Assembly: GCF_002101815.1 (NCBI RefSeq)
Contig: NZ_LQPM01000049.1
Location: 62,001-126,000, forward strand
Length of the DNA stretch: 64,000 nucleotides
Origin: Mycobacterium paraense
GTDB taxonomy: Bacteria > Actinomycetota > Actinomycetes > Mycobacteriales > Mycobacteriaceae
Reading direction: 5' to 3'
Both the position numbers and the translations under genes were made by a program. Of this stretch, positions 33,782-43,070 are shown one piece after another; the first letter of the stretch is position 1, and every line of letters starts with the position of its first letter. The notes beneath the pieces were generated by a model. The model searched no databases, was not told where the DNA came from, and was given only the letters and a program-made list of their open reading frames with translations.

Positions 33782-36082
33782 ATGGCCTTACCCATCCTGT
33801 CCACCTACCGGCTGCAGCTGCGTGGTGAGTCCAGCGGATTCGCTTTCACCTTCGCCGACGCCGAAAACCTGCTGGACTACCTGGACGACCTCGGGGTGAG
33901 CCACCTGTACCTGTCCCCGGTCCTGACCGCGGCGCGCGGGTCCAACCACGGGTACGACGTCACCGACCCGACCACGGTTTCCGACGAGCTGGGCGGCGCC
34001 GACGGCCTCGCGCGGCTGTCCGCGGCGGCCCGGGCGCGCGGCATGGGCCTGATCATCGACGTCGTGCCCAACCACGTCGGCATCGACGACCCGCAGCAGA
34101 ACGCGTGGTGGTGGGACGTGCTGCGGCACGGCCGGGACTCGCGGTACGCGGCGTTCTTCGACATCGACTGGGACCTCGACGAGGACGGCCGAATCGTGTT
34201 GCCGATCTTGGGTTCCGACGAAGATGCCGCCGACTTGAAGGTCGACGGGGACCTGCTGCGGCTGGGCGACCTGGCGCTGCCCATCGCGCCCGGCACCGGC
34301 GAAGGCAGCGGACCGGAGGTGCACGACCGCCAGCACTACCGGATGGTGGGCTGGCGCAACGGGGTCTGCGGTTACCGGCGCTTCTTCTCGATCACCTCGC
34401 TGGCCGGCCTGCGGCAGGAGGATCCCGCGGTGTTCGACGCCAGCCACACCGAGGTCGCCCGCTGGTTCGGCGAGGGACTGGTGGACGGCGTCCGCATCGA
34501 CCACCCCGACGGTCTGTCCGATCCCTGCGGCTATCTGGCGCGGCTGCGGGAGCTGGTCGGCCCCGACGCCTGGATCGTCATCGAGAAGATCCTGGCCGTC
34601 GACGAGGCGCTCGAGCCCACCCTGCCGGTGGCCGGAACCACCGGCTACGACGTGCTGCGCCAGGTCGGTGGGGTCTTCGTCGACCCGGCCGGCGAGGAGG
34701 CGCTGACCGAGCTCGTCGAGTCGGCGGGAGTCGACTACCACGCCATGCCCAAGCTGCTCGCCGAGCTGAAGGTGCGCGCGGCCACGGTGACGCTGGCCAG
34801 CGAGCTGGCCAGGCTGCGACGGGCCATTGCGGCCGCGGCGGGCACCGATCACGCGCAGCTGCCCGAGGCGGTCGCCGCCCTGCTCACCCACATCGGCGTC
34901 TACCGCAGCGACTACCCCGGCCTGGTGGCGCTGCTGCCCACCGCGCTGGCCGAAACCGAGGCGGAGTCACCGCATTTGGGGCCCGCGCTGGAGGTGCTCG
35001 CGGCGGCGCTGGCCCGCGCCGGCGAGCCGGCCACCAGGCTGCAGCAGCTGTGCGGCGCGGTCACCGCCAAGGCCGTCGAGGACTGCCTGTTCTACCGCGA
35101 CGCCCGCCTGGTGTCGCTCAATGAGGTGGGCGGTGAACCGCATCGTTTCGGCGTCGGGCTGGCCGAGTTTCACCACAGCGCCGCGACCCGCGCCCGGTTG
35201 TGGCCGCACACGATGACGACGCTGACCACCCACGACACCAAGCGCGGCGAGGACGTGCGTGCCCGGATCGGGGTGCTGTCGCAGGTGCCGTCGCTGTGGA
35301 CCGAGTTCCTCGCCCGCTGGGAGGTCCAGGCCCCCTCCCCCGACCCGGCGACCGGACAGTTCCTGTGGCAGAACGTCTTCGGCGTCTGGCCGGTGGGCGG
35401 CCACGTGACGCAGGAGCTGCGCGCCCGGCTGCACGCCTACGCCGAAAAGGCCATCCGCGAGGCGGCCTGGCACACGTCGTGGAACGACCCGGACGCCGAC
35501 TTCGAGGACGCGGTGCATCGCTGGCTGGACACCGTCCTCGACGGACCGGTGGCCGGCCAGCTGACCGAGCTGGTGACACAAGTCAATTCGCACGCGGCCA
35601 GCGACGCGCTGGGCCAGAAGCTGCTCGCGCTGACGGTGCCGGGCATACCGGATGTCTACCAGGGCACCGAGCTGTGGGACGACAGCCTGGTCGACCCCGA
35701 CAACCGTCGCGCCGTCGACTATGGCGTCCGGCGCGGCGCCCTGAAAGACCTGCACCACCCCAAGATTCGCGTCGTCACCACGGCGCTGCGGGTGCGGCGC
35801 TCGCGCCCGGACACGTTCCTGCGCGGCGACTACGTCCCGGTGCTCGCCGACGGCGAGTCGAGCGACCACGTCGTGGCGTTTCGCCGCGGTGACGACGTGC
35901 TGGTCGCGGTGACCCGGTGGACCGTGCGGCTGGCCGAAAAGGGCTGGGGCAATACCGTGTTGCCGCTGCCCGAGGGCACCTGGACCGACGCGCTCAACGG
36001 CGCCGTGGCCAGCGGGGCGACGTCGGCCGCCCAGCTGTTCTCGGACCTGCCCGTCGTGCTGCTGGAACGCCGGCATGACTGA
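33782..36082 (+). CDS. treY: Maltooligosyl trehalose synthase
   Basis: This 766-residue GH13 enzyme turns the reducing-end maltose of a linear glucan into trehalose by intramolecular transglycosylation. It starts STYRLQLRG, the usual TreY beginning, and shows DVVPNHVGID, the nucleophile in DGVRIDHPDGLSDP, the acid in WIVIEKIL and HDTKRGEDVRAR. ATG 33782 is three bases after the treX stop. Its end overlaps treZ by eight bases, so translation is likely coupled. The length fits the family. Confidence 0.96.
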   Translation: MALPILSTYRLQLRGESSGFAFTFADAENLLDYLDDLGVSHLYLSPVLTAARGSNHGYDVTDPTTVSDELGGADGLARLSAAARARGMGLIIDVVPNHVGIDDPQQNAWWWDVLRHGRDSRYAAFFDIDWDLDEDGRIVLPILGSDEDAADLKVDGDLLRLGDLALPIAPGTGEGSGPEVHDRQHYRMVGWRNGVCGYRRFFSITSLAGLRQEDPAVFDASHTEVARWFGEGLVDGVRIDHPDGLSDPCGYLARLRELVGPDAWIVIEKILAVDEALEPTLPVAGTTGYDVLRQVGGVFVDPAGEEALTELVESAGVDYHAMPKLLAELKVRAATVTLASELARLRRAIAAAAGTDHAQLPEAVAALLTHIGVYRSDYPGLVALLPTALAETEAESPHLGPALEVLAAALARAGEPATRLQQLCGAVTAKAVEDCLFYRDARLVSLNEVGGEPHRFGVGLAEFHHSAATRARLWPHTMTTLTTHDTKRGEDVRARIGVLSQVPSLWTEFLARWEVQAPSPDPATGQFLWQNVFGVWPVGGHVTQELRARLHAYAEKAIREAAWHTSWNDPDADFEDAVHRWLDTVLDGPVAGQLTELVTQVNSHAASDALGQKLLALTVPGIPDVYQGTELWDDSLVDPDNRRAVDYGVRRGALKDLHHPKIRVVTTALRVRRSRPDTFLRGDYVPVLADGESSDHVVAFRRGDDVLVAVTRWTVRLAEKGWGNTVLPLPEGTWTDALNGAVASGATSAAQLFSDLPVVLLERRHD

Positions 36083-37808
36083 GTTCCGGGTGTGGGCGCC
36101 CAGGCCGTCGCTGGTGCGCCTCGACGTCGACGGCGCGACACATCCGATGACCCGCTCCGACGACGGCTGGTGGCACGCCGACGTCGAAACGGCACCCGAC
36201 GCCCGATACGGGTACCTGCTCGACGACGACCCCACCGTGCTGCCCGATCCCCGCTCGGGCCGCCAGCCCGACGGCGTGCACGCCCGGTCGCAGCTGTGGG
36301 ACCCGGCCGGTGCCCGGTGGACCGACGGCGACTGGTCCGGGCGGTCGGTGCACGGCGCGGTGATCTATGAGCTGCACGTCGGAACCTTCACGGCGGCGGG
36401 CACTTTCGACGCCGCCGCCGAGAAGCTGGACTACCTGGTCGATCTCGGTGTCGACTTCGTCGAGCTGATGCCGGTCAATTCCTTCGCCGGAACCCACGGC
36501 TGGGGCTACGACGGCGTGCTGTGGTATAGCGTGCACGAACCGTACGGCGGCCCCGACGGCCTGGTCCGGTTCGTCGACGCCTGCCACGCCCGCGGCCTCG
36601 GGGTGCTGATCGACGCGGTGTTCAACCACCTCGGCCCGTCCGGGAACTACCTGCCACGCTTCGGTCCCTACCTGTCGTCGGCGAGCAACCCGTGGGGCGA
36701 GGGCATCAACATCGCCGACGCCGACTCCGACGAGGTCCGGCGCTACATCATCGGCTGCGCGCTGCGCTGGATGCGCGACTTCCACGCCGACGGGCTGCGC
36801 CTGGACGCCGTGCACGCGCTGGTCGACACCACGGCCATCCACATCCTCGAGGAGCTCGCCACCGAAACCGACTGGCTGGCAAGCCAGCTGGGCCGGCCGC
36901 TGTCCCTGGTCGCCGAGAGCGACCTCAACGACCCGAGGCTGATCACCGCGCGCGACTGCAACGGCTACGGGCTGACCGCGCAGTGGGCCGACGACATCCA
37001 CCACGCCATTCACACCGCGGTGTCCGGCGAACGCCAGGGCTACTACGCGGACTTCGGGTCGCTTGCCACCCTGGCGGAAACCTTGCGGCACGGCTACTTC
37101 CACGCCGGCACCTATTCCTCGTTCCGGCGCCGCCGCCACGGGCGACCGCTGGACACGGGTTCCATCCCGGCCACCCGACTGGTCGCCTACACCTGCACCC
37201 ACGATCAGGTGGGCAACCGGGCGCTCGGCGATCGCCCGTCGCAGAACCTGACCGCCGGCCAGCTCGCGGTCAAGGCCGCGCTCGCCCTCGGATCGCCCTA
37301 CACCGCAATGCTTTTCATGGGTGAAGAATGGGCGGCGTCGACCCCGTTCCAGTTTTTCAGCTCGCATCCCGAGCCGGAGCTGGCGCGGGCCACCGCCGAG
37401 GGGCGCAAGGCCGAATTCGCCGAACACGGCTGGGACGCCGACGAGATTCCCGATCCCCAGGATCCGCAGACGTTTTTGCGTTCCAAATTGAATTGGGATG
37501 AGGTCGGCTCCGGCGAACACGCCCGCCTGCTAAGCGTGTACCGGGAGCTGATCGCCCTGCGGCACCACGACGCCGACCTGGCCGACCCATGGCTCGAGCA
37601 CCTCACCATCGACTACGACGAAGGGCAACGCTGGATCAGCATTGGTCGCGGCGGGCTGCGCATCGCGTGCAACCTGGGCAGCGAGCCGGCGACGGTGCCG
37701 GTGGCGGGCGAGGTGGTTCTCGCGTGGGGGGCGCCGAAGGTCGGCACCGAAGGCACCGTACTGGAAGGCCATTCGTTCGCCATTCTGTCGGTGCGCGAGC
37801 AGGCGTAA
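36075..37808 (+). CDS. treZ: Maltooligosyl trehalose trehalohydrolase
   Basis: This 577-residue enzyme releases trehalose from the maltooligosyl trehalose made by TreY. It starts TEFRVWAPRPSLVRLDVDG, the CBM48-like domain of TreZ, and has catalytic D244 in DGLRLDAVHAL, E281 in LVAESDLND and D377 in CTHDQVGN. It overlaps treY by eight bases. It ends 20 bases from the convergent Eis-like gene. Free trehalose made here can feed mycolyl and other trehalose glycolipids of the envelope. Confidence 0.96.
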   Translation: MTEFRVWAPRPSLVRLDVDGATHPMTRSDDGWWHADVETAPDARYGYLLDDDPTVLPDPRSGRQPDGVHARSQLWDPAGARWTDGDWSGRSVHGAVIYELHVGTFTAAGTFDAAAEKLDYLVDLGVDFVELMPVNSFAGTHGWGYDGVLWYSVHEPYGGPDGLVRFVDACHARGLGVLIDAVFNHLGPSGNYLPRFGPYLSSASNPWGEGINIADADSDEVRRYIIGCALRWMRDFHADGLRLDAVHALVDTTAIHILEELATETDWLASQLGRPLSLVAESDLNDPRLITARDCNGYGLTAQWADDIHHAIHTAVSGERQGYYADFGSLATLAETLRHGYFHAGTYSSFRRRRHGRPLDTGSIPATRLVAYTCTHDQVGNRALGDRPSQNLTAGQLAVKAALALGSPYTAMLFMGEEWAASTPFQFFSSHPEPELARATAEGRKAEFAEHGWDADEIPDPQDPQTFLRSKLNWDEVGSGEHARLLSVYRELIALRHHDADLADPWLEHLTIDYDEGQRWISIGRGGLRIACNLGSEPATVPVAGEVVLAWGAPKVGTEGTVLEGHSFAILSVREQA

Positions 37809-37828
37809 AGGCGAGCGGCACAGCGAGT

Positions 37829-39067
37829 TCAGAAAAGCGTGCCGCAGTAGGGCACCCGCCTGGTATCGAAGGCGGCATCCAGCTCGTCCAGCGCACCGCT
37901 GCGCAGTTCGGCGATGCGGCTCGCCCGGTGCAGTTCCCAGGCCCGATGCGCGCCCATGTAGATGGAGCCCAGGTCGCCCAGGCCGAGTTTGACGTCCGCG
38001 GGCCCGTCGTGCGGCGTGCATGTCCCGGCGCCGTCGCGGGTCTGCAGCCGAAATCGCCCTCCCGCCACACCGAGCGGGTCGGTGACCTCGAGCACGACGT
38101 CGGCGTCGGCCCGGTAGCTGCGGGCCCCGAGCGCGTCGGGCACGTTCATGATTCGCATCCACAGGAAGTCGCTCAGGCGGGTCGTTTGCGCGGCAAGCTG
38201 GTCCTTGAGCTTGAGTGGCAACGGATCGTCGACCGGGACCTCGATGAGGATGTTGTCGAACATCTTCAAACTGACCAACGTCCCCAACAGCTCGTCATGC
38301 GCCTCGTCCGTGACGGCGCAGAAGTCCTGGACCACCAGGTCGCCGAACGGCCGGCGATACGCGTGCGGCGAGGCGCCGAGCGCCCGATAGGTCAGGAAAC
38401 CGTCGGGATGGATGACGAAATTGAGCGTGGACCCGTTGTCCCGCTGCGTCGGCCGGTCCTCCAAAAAGTCGGCCCACCAAGCGTTGTCGCGGCTCAGCGC
38501 CCCGGGCGTAATGGCACACCACCGCTCATAGATCGCGGGTAGGTGGGTCGCGGCCTCGGAAGCGTCGACGACGCGAGCACGATTTTGGCTCGGCTTGGCG
38601 CGCAGCTCGGTATAGCGCGCCTCGATGTTGTAAGTGCGGGCATAGCTGGCCACCCCGGCGCCCAAAATCTCGTAGACCGTTGGCTGGGTCGGAACGCCGC
38701 AAAGGATGGGATACCCGCGCTCCTGCAGTATGCCGAAGCCCTGGACACTGATCTGCTGCCAGATACCTCTGCGTTGATGCGTTGCCGCGACCGCGATCAT
38801 CGACAGCCAGGCGGCCTCGAGGGCGGCCCCGCCCGGCACGGTCAACCGCAGCCGGTAATACAGCGACGTTCCGACGAGCACCGGCCGCTGCGGATCGGAG
38901 ACATCCTCCGCCACCAGGATGTCGTCGTTCCGGACCCGGCGCCGCCACGCTTCCACATCGGACGGCTCCACCGAAACCCCGTACGCCTGAGCCTGATTGG
39001 CGTAGACGGCGGGCAGGTCATCGTCGGTGGCAAACCTGATCCTGATGGCATCGTTCGGTGAGGTCAT
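37829..39067 (-). CDS. Eis-like GNAT acetyltransferase
   Basis: This 412-residue protein has the Eis layout: an N-terminal GNAT domain with the acetyl-CoA loop near HQRRGIWQQI, a second GNAT-like domain and a C-terminal sterol-carrier-like domain. It ends in phenylalanine (VPYCGTLF), and in Eis the C-terminal carboxylate of Phe acts as the general base, so the active site seems intact. M. tuberculosis Eis acetylates aminoglycosides and host proteins. M. tuberculosis keeps eis elsewhere (Rv2416c); here the gene stands next to treZ, where M. tuberculosis has the vapBC11 pair. Whether this is the only eis or an extra paralog cannot be told from the window. Confidence 0.88.
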   Translation of the reverse strand: MTSPNDAIRIRFATDDDLPAVYANQAQAYGVSVEPSDVEAWRRRVRNDDILVAEDVSDPQRPVLVGTSLYYRLRLTVPGGAALEAAWLSMIAVAATHQRRGIWQQISVQGFGILQERGYPILCGVPTQPTVYEILGAGVASYARTYNIEARYTELRAKPSQNRARVVDASEAATHLPAIYERWCAITPGALSRDNAWWADFLEDRPTQRDNGSTLNFVIHPDGFLTYRALGASPHAYRRPFGDLVVQDFCAVTDEAHDELLGTLVSLKMFDNILIEVPVDDPLPLKLKDQLAAQTTRLSDFLWMRIMNVPDALGARSYRADADVVLEVTDPLGVAGGRFRLQTRDGAGTCTPHDGPADVKLGLGDLGSIYMGAHRAWELHRASRIAELRSGALDELDAAFDTRRVPYCGTLF

Positions 39068-39230
39068 CGTTCATCCAATTCGCTACTGGGCTGATGGGTG
39101 CGCTCGTATCGGTACCCAGGGTTTGGACCGGGAAACGTGCCGCGGTTGACAACTCCACAGCTCGCGTACAGTGGGTAACAACACTTAAATGGCCTAAATA
39201 ACGCGCGGCCGCGCGGAAGGGAGCTCGCGG

Positions 39231-40139
39231 ATGACCCGCACCGAGAACGACACCTGGGACCTGGCGTCCAGCGTCGGCGCGACCGCCACGGCCGTCGCCG
39301 CGTCGCGCGCGATGGCGTCCCAGGGACCCGATCCCCTGCTGGCCGACCCGTGGGCGGACCCGCTGGTGCGCGCGGTGGGCATCGACACGTTCGTCAAGCT
39401 CATCGACGGCGAGATCGGGCCCCCCGACGACGATCCGGTGCTGAACCGCCGGACCATGAACGAGCAGATCACCGTGCGGACCCGGTTTTTCGACGACTTC
39501 TTCATCCAGGCGACCGGCTCGGGCATCCGGCAGGCCGTCATCCTGGCCTCCGGCCTGGACACCCGGGCCTACCGGCTGGCGTGGCCGGCCGGCACGGTGG
39601 TGTACGAGATCGATCAGCCGGCGGTCATCGACTTCAAGACGCGCACGCTGGCGGATTTGGGCGCCGAGCCCACCGCACAGCGCCGCACGGTCGCGATCGA
39701 CCTGCGCGACGACTGGCCTGCGGCGCTGGTGGCGGCCGGCTTCGACACCGGCCGGCCGACGGCCTGGAGCGCGGAGGGTCTCCTCCCGTATCTGCCGCCC
39801 GAGGCGCAGGATCGCCTGTTCGACAACGTCGTCGCGCTCTCGGCGCCCGGCAGCCGGATCGCCACCGAGCACCTGGACCTGCGCAACGTTCCCTCGGACT
39901 GGGCGCAACGGCTGACCGAGCGGTCCCGGCGCATCGGATCGAACATCAACCTGGCCGAGCTGTTCTACACCGGTGAGCGCAACACCGCCGCCGAGTACCT
40001 GACCGGCCACGGTTGGCGGGTGGACATCCGGACCACCGAGCAGTGCTACGCCGCCCACGGGTTCGCGTTGCCCAAAGACGAGATGTCCGCGTTCGGCAGC
40101 GATTCCGGCTACCTGACGGCGACCCTGGGCCAGGACTAG
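39231..40139 (+). CDS. SAM-dependent methyltransferase (TIGR00027 type)
   Basis: This 302-residue protein belongs to the mycobacterial methyltransferase group related to leucine carboxyl methyltransferase. The SAM-binding segment is VILASGLDTRAYRLAWPAGT followed by VYEIDQP, and AWSAEGLLPYLPPEAQDRL is another family hallmark. Mycobacteria have many such genes and few known substrates. Its stop shares the tetranucleotide CTAG (40136-40139) with the stop of the convergent regulator gene. The 163-base gap upstream separates it from the Eis-like gene. Confidence 0.9.
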   Translation: MTRTENDTWDLASSVGATATAVAASRAMASQGPDPLLADPWADPLVRAVGIDTFVKLIDGEIGPPDDDPVLNRRTMNEQITVRTRFFDDFFIQATGSGIRQAVILASGLDTRAYRLAWPAGTVVYEIDQPAVIDFKTRTLADLGAEPTAQRRTVAIDLRDDWPAALVAAGFDTGRPTAWSAEGLLPYLPPEAQDRLFDNVVALSAPGSRIATEHLDLRNVPSDWAQRLTERSRRIGSNINLAELFYTGERNTAAEYLTGHGWRVDIRTTEQCYAAHGFALPKDEMSAFGSDSGYLTATLGQD

Positions 40140-40819
40140 GGACCGCCGCGCCAGTGTTCGATGCGGTGGTGGTCCGGGGTGAATCCGTGGTTCACCCCCC
40201 ACAACACAGCCTGCGTGCGGCTGGCGACGCCTAGCTTGCGGTAGATCGTGCGGATGTAGGACTTCACCGTGTTGGGGCTCAGGTAGGTCAGCCGCGCGAC
40301 GTCGGCGTTGCTTTTGCCCTGGGTGATCAAGGCGAGGATCTCCGCCTCGCGGTCACTCAGCCCCTCCCCTCGTCCGGGCCAGTCCAGCCCGGGCGCGCTG
40401 CGGGCGCGGGGGGCCACCTCGCTGATGACCTCCTGGCCGGAATGAACCGCCTCGAGCGCGGCGACCAGCTCGCGCGCGGGCAGGGTCTTGGAAAGGTACC
40501 CGTGAGCGCCCTGCCGTCGCGCGCTGTCGACGAGGTCGGGGTGAAAGTTCCACGTGTAGACCACAACTCGGTGCGCGCGGGGGTTGGCGACCAGGACGGC
40601 GATCTCTTCGTGGTCCGATTCGGGCTGAGCGAACGAGTCGTACAGGACGATGTCGACGGTGTCCTCGACGGGCATGGTGGAGTCGAGCTCCGCGATCACG
40701 ATGCGGTCCCGGTAGGGGTCGAGCATGTTGGCCACACCCTTCACGACGACGTCGTAGTCGTCGACCAGCGCGACCGTGATCGGAGCGCGCGGACTCGGCG
40801 AAGGCATGCCCATGAACAT
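40136..40819 (-). CDS. LuxR/NarL-type response regulator
   Basis: This 227-residue protein has a receiver domain (VALVDDYDVVVKG, probable phosphate acceptor Asp in DIVLYDS, switch Thr in VVVYTW and Lys in YLSKTLP) and a C-terminal LuxR HTH (LSDREAEILALITQGKSNAD, then LSPNTVKSYIRTIYRKLGV). The spacing of receiver residues is slightly unusual. No histidine kinase gene is nearby, so it is an orphan. Starts at 40819, 40813 and 40807 are all possible; AGGTAGG upstream fits 40813 best. It faces the small membrane protein gene across a palindromic element that may be its target. Confidence 0.88.
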   Translation of the reverse strand: MFMGMPSPSPRAPITVALVDDYDVVVKGVANMLDPYRDRIVIAELDSTMPVEDTVDIVLYDSFAQPESDHEEIAVLVANPRAHRVVVYTWNFHPDLVDSARRQGAHGYLSKTLPARELVAALEAVHSGQEVISEVAPRARSAPGLDWPGRGEGLSDREAEILALITQGKSNADVARLTYLSPNTVKSYIRTIYRKLGVASRTQAVLWGVNHGFTPDHHRIEHWRGGP

Positions 40820-40829
40820 TACCTACCTA

Positions 40830-40856
40830 GGGGTGTATCGCTACCCCCCTTAAGGG
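40830..40856. promoter_or_regulatory. Nested inverted repeats between the LuxR regulator and the DUF6131-like gene
   Basis: GGGGT (40830-40834) pairs with ACCCC (40843-40847) across eight bases, and the perfect palindrome CCCTTAAGGG follows at 40847-40856. The element lies 11 bases from one start and 44 from the other. NarL-type regulators bind paired short inverted sites, so it may control both genes. Confidence 0.5.
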
Positions 40857-40900
40857 TGGTCCGCTTGATAGGCCAGACATCACCGAACGGGAGGTTCGTC

Positions 40901-41056
40901 ATGATCATTCTCGGCATCATCCTGCTGGTCGCGGGATTCCTGCTCAAAATCTCCATCCTGTGGACCATTGGGATCATCCTGCTCGTCATCGGTGCCATCC
41001 TGTGGATCCTCGGCTCCACCGGGCGCGCCGTCGCGGGCCGCAGGCACTGGTACTGA
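40901..41056 (+). CDS. Small two-span membrane protein (DUF6131-like)
   Basis: This 51-residue protein is almost all membrane: MIILGIILLVAGFLLKISIL and WTIGIILLVIGAILWILG, then a basic tail STGRAVAGRRHWY. ATG 40901 follows GGGAGG at a good distance. The sequence resembles the small actinobacterial DUF6131 family, whose role is unknown. It is divergent from the LuxR-type regulator and probably controlled by it through the palindromes between them. A hairpin follows 18 bases after the stop. Confidence 0.8.
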   Translation: MIILGIILLVAGFLLKISILWTIGIILLVIGAILWILGSTGRAVAGRRHWY

Positions 41057-41074
41057 TCGCGTCGGCGATCACCT

Positions 41075-41105
41075 ATTGAGCGGATCGATCTCGGGCCCGC
41101 TCAAT
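41075..41105 (+). terminator. Hairpin after the small membrane protein gene
   Basis: ATTGAGCGG (41075-41083) pairs with CCGCTCAAT (41097-41105), a perfect 9-base stem with a 13-base loop. No T-run follows, so it is at best a non-canonical terminator; it could also be a leader hairpin of the next gene, whose start is 35 bases on. Confidence 0.4.
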
Positions 41106-41139
41106 CGGTAGCGGTTGCGCGCATTTGCAATACTGCGCT

Positions 41140-41745
41140 GTGGACAACGCCGCACGGGACGAAGTTCGGTTCACTCGCGAGCAGCTGAAGGGGTTCAGCG
41201 GTCAAACCCTGCCCGACCTGATCTCCGACCAGGTTCGGCTGTTGTTCGTGGGCATCAATCCCGGCTTGAGAACCGCCGCGGTGCAGGCCCATTTCGCTCC
41301 CCGCGGGAATCGGTTCTGGCCGGCGCTCTACCGCGCCGGCATCACCGATCACCTGATCGACGCCTCGTCCGGGTTCGCTCCAGGCGAGCGGGATTACTTG
41401 CTACATCGCGGAATCGGCATCACGAACCTGGTCGACAGGGCGAGCGCGGGCGCCGACGAACTGACGGTCGCCGAGCTGGTCGAGGGCCGACGGAAGCTGG
41501 ACCGGACGGTTCGGAAGTACTCGCCCGCGGTGGTAGCCGTCCTGGGCATCACCGCCTTTCGAGACGCCTTCGGCGAGCGCGGCGCGAACGCGGGCAGGCA
41601 GGCATCGCCCTATCCCGCGACACAGCTGTGGGTGGTGCCCAATCCGAGTGGCCGCAACGCCCACGCGTCGCTGCCCGGTCTCGCCGCAGCCTACGGCGAA
41701 GTCGCCCGAGCCGCCGGCATCACTACACGCTTGGACGCCCGGTAG
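41140..41745 (+). CDS. G/U mismatch-specific DNA glycosylase, Mug-like
   Basis: This protein of about 201 residues has the uracil-DNA glycosylase family 2 motifs LLFVGINPGL near the N-terminus and VVPNPSGRNAH near the end, which form the base-recognition pocket. Such enzymes remove uracil or damaged pyrimidines opposite guanine. I prefer GTG 41140 (VDNAARDEVRF); TTG 41125 would add five residues. It overlaps the end of the convergent MocR gene by 23 bases. Substrate range is not predictable from the motifs alone. Confidence 0.82.
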   Translation: MDNAARDEVRFTREQLKGFSGQTLPDLISDQVRLLFVGINPGLRTAAVQAHFAPRGNRFWPALYRAGITDHLIDASSGFAPGERDYLLHRGIGITNLVDRASAGADELTVAELVEGRRKLDRTVRKYSPAVVAVLGITAFRDAFGERGANAGRQASPYPATQLWVVPNPSGRNAHASLPGLAAAYGEVARAAGITTRLDAR

Positions 41746-43030
41746 CCCGCACCGCGCCGGTGATCGCGTCGGCGAGCGGATCGATCTCGTCGGCTGTCAA
41801 ATCGGCCACGGTGACGCGTATTCCGGGCAGCGTGCTGATGCGGAACCGGGTGCCCGGCGCCGCGGCCCAACCGGAAGCGAGCAGCCGGGTGATCGCCACC
41901 GTCTCGTCGGGCACCGGCACCCAGACGTTGAGCCCGGAGCGGCCATGCGCGTTCACGCCGCGCCGACGCAGCGCGTCGCACAGCCCGGTGCGGTTGCGGG
42001 TGTACTGCGCCTCGGCCTGCGCGACCAGGCGCGACGCCCCGTCGTCGGCCCACAAGCGGACCGCGAGGTCTTGCAGGAGGTGACTCACCCACCCCGGCCC
42101 CAGCCGGAGCCGGCCGTGCACCCGATCGACGGTGCGCCGGTCCCCGGCGAACACGGCGACGCGCAGGTCGGGGCCGTAGGCCTTGGACGCCGACCGCACG
42201 AAGGCCCACTGGCCGGTGGAGCCGGCGAGGGTGTGCAGCGGCGCGCCCGAAATGCCCGCGCAATGGTCGTCCTCGACGACCAGCAGGTCGGTGCCGGACA
42301 CAATGCCGCGCAGCTCGTCCGCGCGGACGGCGGATAACGCTGCGCCCGTGGGGTTTTGCGCCCGCCCGGTGACGACGAGCGCGCGCACGCCGCGGGTCAG
42401 CGCGCGCCGCACGTCGGCGACCAGCGGTCCGTCGTCGTCGACGCGCACCGGTTCGGCCGAGAACCCCAGCGCGGCAACGAGATCCAGCAGGTTGGCCCAG
42501 CCCGGATCCTCGACGGCCACCGGGTCGCCGGGGCGCAGATGCGCGGCCAGCGCCCGCTCGATGCCGTCGAGCGCCCCGCTGGTGACCGCGAGGTGATCCG
42601 CCGGGACGCCGTCCGCGGCCAGCGCGGCGCGTGCCCGTTCCCGCAGTTCGGCCGACAGGGCCGGCTCACCGTAGACCAGCGGTCTGGCCCTGGGCGTCTC
42701 GACGGATCCGATGGGCAGCAGCGCCGGGTCGGGGTTGCCGGTCGACAGGTCGCGCACGCCCGCGGGGATGTCCAGCGCCAGCAGCGAGCGGGGCGTGGTC
42801 GCCGGGCGGTGCCGCACCCGGGTGCCGCGCCGGCCGGCCGCCTCGACGGCCCCCCGTTCGCGCAGCAGGCGGTACGCCGCGGCCACGGTGTTCGCGTTGA
42901 CGCCGAGCCGCCCCGCCAGTTCGCGGATCGGCGGCAGCGCCGCTCCCGGCGCCAGCGTCCCCTGGGAGATGGCCTCCTCGACGCTGGCCGCTATGGACTG
43001 CGCGCCCGACCCCGTATATTGTACTGGCAC
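41723..43030 (-). CDS. MocR-type regulator (GntR domain plus aminotransferase fold)
   Basis: This 435-residue protein joins an N-terminal winged helix (LPPIRELAGRLGVNANTVAA) to a class I aminotransferase-like domain with DLSTGNPDPALLP and a PLP lysine in the segment RSASKAYGPDLR. The best-known MocR protein, PdxR, senses PLP and controls pyridoxine genes. The start is GTG 43030, although a repeat element overlaps it and a later start is possible. It is divergent from a PNPOx-like gene, 40 bases away, and likely controls it. Confidence 0.9.
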   Translation of the reverse strand: MPVQYTGSGAQSIAASVEEAISQGTLAPGAALPPIRELAGRLGVNANTVAAAYRLLRERGAVEAAGRRGTRVRHRPATTPRSLLALDIPAGVRDLSTGNPDPALLPIGSVETPRARPLVYGEPALSAELRERARAALAADGVPADHLAVTSGALDGIERALAAHLRPGDPVAVEDPGWANLLDLVAALGFSAEPVRVDDDGPLVADVRRALTRGVRALVVTGRAQNPTGAALSAVRADELRGIVSGTDLLVVEDDHCAGISGAPLHTLAGSTGQWAFVRSASKAYGPDLRVAVFAGDRRTVDRVHGRLRLGPGWVSHLLQDLAVRLWADDGASRLVAQAEAQYTRNRTGLCDALRRRGVNAHGRSGLNVWVPVPDETVAITRLLASGWAAAPGTRFRISTLPGIRVTVADLTADEIDPLADAITGAVRATGRPSV

Positions 43031-43050
43031 GAGGTATATTATGTACTAGG
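43014..43050. promoter_or_regulatory. Direct repeats between the MocR and PNPOx-like genes
   Basis: GTATATTGTACTGG (43014-43027) is repeated as GTATATTATGTACTAGG (43034-43050), so the half-sites start 20 and 22 bases apart, about two helical turns. MocR regulators are known to bind direct repeats at divergent promoters. The left copy overlaps the first codons of the MocR gene, which points to autorepression or a misplaced start. Confidence 0.6.
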
Positions 43051-43070
43051 ACAAACTTGAAGGCAATCCG

